Shown: positions 61,891 to 64,000 of the stretch, in pieces | Layout: the number at the start of each line of letters is the position of its first letter | How positions within the stretch are numbered: position 1 is the stretch's first letter | From: Thermoplasmata archaeon | Lineage (GTDB): Archaea; Thermoplasmatota; Thermoplasmata; UBA10834 | Length of the DNA: 64,000 nucleotides | Assembly: GCA_029864565.1 (NCBI GenBank) | Contig: JAOTTD010000009.1 | Coordinates: forward strand, 1 to 64,000 | Reading direction: 5' to 3' | Made by a program: the position numbers and the translations under genes | The notes under the pieces: generated by a model | Told to the model about the DNA's origin: nothing | What the model saw: the letters and a program-made list of their open reading frames with translations, nothing else | Database searches by the model: none

Positions 61891-63003
61891 GTGAGGTTGG
61901 TGCACATATCAGACACCCATCTGGGTTTCTTCGCTTATTCCAGGTCGGACCCAGACTTGGGCATCAACCAGAGAGAAGCCGATTTCTACCGCGCGTTCGC
62001 TCAAGCCATCGACAAGGTCATCGCGCTCAAGCCTGACGTAGTCGTCCACGCAGGCGATCTGTTCGATGGCGTTCGGCCACAAAACAGGGCGATCGATGTG
62101 GCGCTCAGACAACTTATAAGACTATCAGAGTCGGGGACGGAGATCGTGTTGATAAGTGGTAACCATTCCACGCCCAAGATGAGGGAAACGGGGAACATAT
62201 TCCGCATATTCGAACACTTGGATGGCATACATCCAGTACACGAACCAGGAGTCGCTGAGATCGTAGTGGGAGATGCAACGATACACGCCATTCCCCACTC
62301 GGCGAACCCACCCATGAACGAGGTCCTGTCTCTCCTTCAACCATCGAAACTCACGCGTCACAACGTGCTGATGCTGCACGCAGGCATCGAAGGGTCGAGC
62401 AGATACCGAACGGACCACATCAATCAACAGTTGATCGCCCCCGACAACATCCCGAAGGACATGGACTACGTCGCGCTCGGGCATTATCACGAGTTCGCAG
62501 AGCTCACGAAGGGGATGTGTTACTCAGGATCAACCGAACGGCTCGGATTTGGGGAGGTTGGCCAACGCAAAGGGATCGTCGAGGTTGACCTCGACAGAGG
62601 GACCACCGAGTTCCACGAGCTGGACGTCAGAGACATGTACGACATAGAATCCATCGACGCTGAAGGTCTCACTGCGATGGAGGTGTTCGGAGAAGTCAAG
62701 TCACGCCTTGAGGATTCGCCGCTCGAAGGAGCGATTGCGCGATTGATAGTTGCCAACGTGCGGTCGGATATCGCTCGATCGCTCGACACGCTGTCCTTGA
62801 AGAGGATGGCTTCAAGCGCCCTGTACTTCGACCTTAAGATACAGAGAGCCGACAGCGAGCCAATCAGAGAGCAGAGGGATTCCACCATCGACTCGCTTGA
62901 ACATGAATACGGCTTGTTCGTCGAGAGACTGAATATCCCAGATGAGAGAAAGAAACGACTTCTGAGCCTTGGTGCGTCCTATCTCACGGAGGGGAGCGAG
63001 TGA
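61891..63003 (+). CDS. mre11: DNA double-strand break repair nuclease
   Basis: 370 residues with the phosphodiesterase motifs VHISDTHLGFF, VVHAGDLFDGV, LISGNHSTPK, LMLHAGIEG and ALGHYHEF. It acts with Rad50 to process DNA ends. GTG 61891 follows GGAAGGTGA; the upstream open frame lacks homology. The GNH motif is followed by serine rather than the more usual aspartate. Its stop overlaps the rad50 GTG (GTGA, 63000-63003). HerA and NurA are not in the window. Confidence 0.94.
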   Translation: MRLVHISDTHLGFFAYSRSDPDLGINQREADFYRAFAQAIDKVIALKPDVVVHAGDLFDGVRPQNRAIDVALRQLIRLSESGTEIVLISGNHSTPKMRETGNIFRIFEHLDGIHPVHEPGVAEIVVGDATIHAIPHSANPPMNEVLSLLQPSKLTRHNVLMLHAGIEGSSRYRTDHINQQLIAPDNIPKDMDYVALGHYHEFAELTKGMCYSGSTERLGFGEVGQRKGIVEVDLDRGTTEFHELDVRDMYDIESIDAEGLTAMEVFGEVKSRLEDSPLEGAIARLIVANVRSDIARSLDTLSLKRMASSALYFDLKIQRADSEPIREQRDSTIDSLEHEYGLFVERLNIPDERKKRLLSLGASYLTEGSE

Positions 63004-64000
63004 GGATCAGTTACCTGGAGCTGAAGAACTACAGGAAGTTCAGAGACTTGAAGCTTCAGTTCCCCGACGGTGTAGTAGGCATTCTGGGCCTCAATGGTTC
63101 AGGCAAGACCACAATAATCGAGGCCATCGCTTGGGCCCTGTTCGGAAACGAAGACGAAGTAGTAAGGACCAACAGAGAAAGCATTAGATTCTCGGGCGCC
63201 AGAGCTAAGGAAAACGTCAAGGTGATTCTCGATTTCGAGCTCGATGATGCGGAATACAGGATCGAGCGAGAGATGGGGGGCCGCAGCCTTGTCATGAAGG
63301 CGACCCTGCACCATGGACCTAACCTCATCGCTGACGGAGACAAGGCCGTCAAAGCAACGATTCAGAAGCTCATAGGCATGGACTACAAGTCGTTCTTCAC
63401 TTCGGTATTCGCGAGGCAGAAGGAGCTCGATGAACTGCAGGAACTCCAGCCAGCGAAGCGCAAGGAAGCAGTATTGAGGATGTTACGCATCGATGGTCTG
63501 GATATAGCTCTGCGGTCGATAAGGAGTGACCGCAACTCTGCCTCGGAGAGAGTCAGAGGGGCGGAAACCGTGTTGACGGATGCGAACGGGATTGACCGCG
63601 AGAAATTCGTGACTGAACGGTTGGAGAAGCTCTCGAAGGACCGCAGGAGCGTCGAGAAGACTCTAAAGGATGCGCAGGAGGCCGCCATGGCGCTTGCTAG
63701 GGAGGCGAGTGAAATGCGCGAGAGGAAGGAGTCCTTGAGGAAGGATTTCGAGGCTTTGGGCATCGCGAAGGCGAACCTGGACGCGAACAGGAGGGCGCTT
63801 GCGGACCAAAGAACCTCGGAGGACACCCTGACACGAAGAATCCTGGAAATAGAGGGCGCATTCGAAAGGATGCCTGATCTGGAGCGTGCCGAGGGAGAGT
63901 GGAGGAAGGCTTTGGCAGAGAGGGACTCCATGGAGCGGGAGAAGGAGCGCTTCGACATGCGCAAGCACCTGCTCGCCGACAAAGCCTCGATCGAAGCGGA
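63000..64000 (+). CDS. rad50: DNA double-strand break repair ATPase, N-terminal part
   Basis: Open to the window end, about 333 residues. ISYLELKNYRKFRDLKLQF and Walker A GILGLNGSGKTTIIEAI identify the Rad50/SMC-type ATPase head. FFTSVFARQKELDELQEL is the conserved helix before the coiled coil, which begins near residue 180 and runs to the edge (many charged heptads). The zinc hook, signature motif and Walker B lie beyond the window. GTG 63000 in a GTGA overlap with mre11. Confidence 0.95.
   Translation, partial: MRISYLELKNYRKFRDLKLQFPDGVVGILGLNGSGKTTIIEAIAWALFGNEDEVVRTNRESIRFSGARAKENVKVILDFELDDAEYRIEREMGGRSLVMKATLHHGPNLIADGDKAVKATIQKLIGMDYKSFFTSVFARQKELDELQELQPAKRKEAVLRMLRIDGLDIALRSIRSDRNSASERVRGAETVLTDANGIDREKFVTERLEKLSKDRRSVEKTLKDAQEAAMALAREASEMRERKESLRKDFEALGIAKANLDANRRALADQRTSEDTLTRRILEIEGAFERMPDLERAEGEWRKALAERDSMEREKERFDMRKHLLADKASIEA

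Noticed and set aside
62130-62170. GNHS instead of GNHD in Mre11 as a sign of inactivity
   Set aside because: All metal-binding residues of the phosphoesterase motifs are present; the residue after GNH is not a metal ligand and may vary in this family.

Overview
The window is archaeal chromosome, coding-dense and GC-rich. The archaeal markers are RfcS, ribosomal protein L40e, Trm1, Trm5, diphthine synthase, MptD, the RibB/RibL/RibC/RibH riboflavin route, the ADTH-synthase entry to the shikimate pathway, a GHMP shikimate kinase, HcyS and Mre11-Rad50. Many starts lie about 24-31 nt downstream of a TATA-like box, so leaderless transcription is common. A topoisomerase IA with tandem C-terminal zinc fingers and corrinoid methyltransferases without amber codons fit Thermoplasmatota, probably a non-hyperthermophilic lineage, but that placement is inference. 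TAG is an ordinary stop codon here (korB, trm1, ncsA, shikimate kinase, lysC, rfcS), which argues against genome-wide pyrrolysine decoding.

Layout. 1-1643: end of a 2-oxoacid:ferredoxin oxidoreductase operon with an ADP-forming acyl-CoA synthetase subunit. 1.8-7.7 kb: mptD, THEP1 NTPase, trm1, purA, topA. 7.8-16.6 kb: membrane proteins, a tandem winged-helix regulator, L40e, rfcS, a tRNA thiolase, glyA, an RHH regulator with a probable operator, and a sugar-phosphate isomerase. 16.7-17.1 kb: decayed ABC transporter. 17.2-21.3 kb: riboflavin operon and a PUA/PP-loop/ferredoxin fusion. 22.6-26.9 kb: carAB. 26.9-29.2 kb: Thi4, a YHS/TRASH pair resembling an archaeal copper module, and a parvulin. 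29.3-34.5 kb: methylamine-type methyltransferases with a corrinoid protein. 34.7-36.1 kb: a DMT exporter and an ACT/HTH regulator.

36.3-48.7 kb is a twelve-gene operon: chorismate synthesis, chorismate mutase-prephenate dehydrogenase, aspartate-semialdehyde dehydrogenase, HcyS with its NIL-ferredoxin and UPF0280 partners, and aspartate kinase. Aspartate semialdehyde links the modules: lysC and asd make it, ADTH synthase and HcyS use it. Almost every junction is a 4-nt NTGA start/stop overlap, and all four bases occur at the first position, including CTG starts.

48.7-52.9 kb: a molybdopterin oxidoreductase, nitroreductase, flavin reductase, GcvH and a GNAT. 52.9-56.2 kb is accessory-looking: a tyrosine-recombinase remnant, a DUF2330-like membrane protein, small orphan proteins and a short repeat. 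56.2-64 kb: M42 aminopeptidase, dcd, trm5, dphB, a divergent FtsZ-like protein, and mre11-rad50 (rad50 runs off the end).

The most unusual points are an MtmB-type monomethylamine methyltransferase homologue with methionine where pyrrolysine sits, CTG initiation, the FtsZ-like protein with an altered tubulin signature, and a Thi4 with cysteine at the sulfur-donor position. No tRNA, rRNA or CRISPR array was seen.
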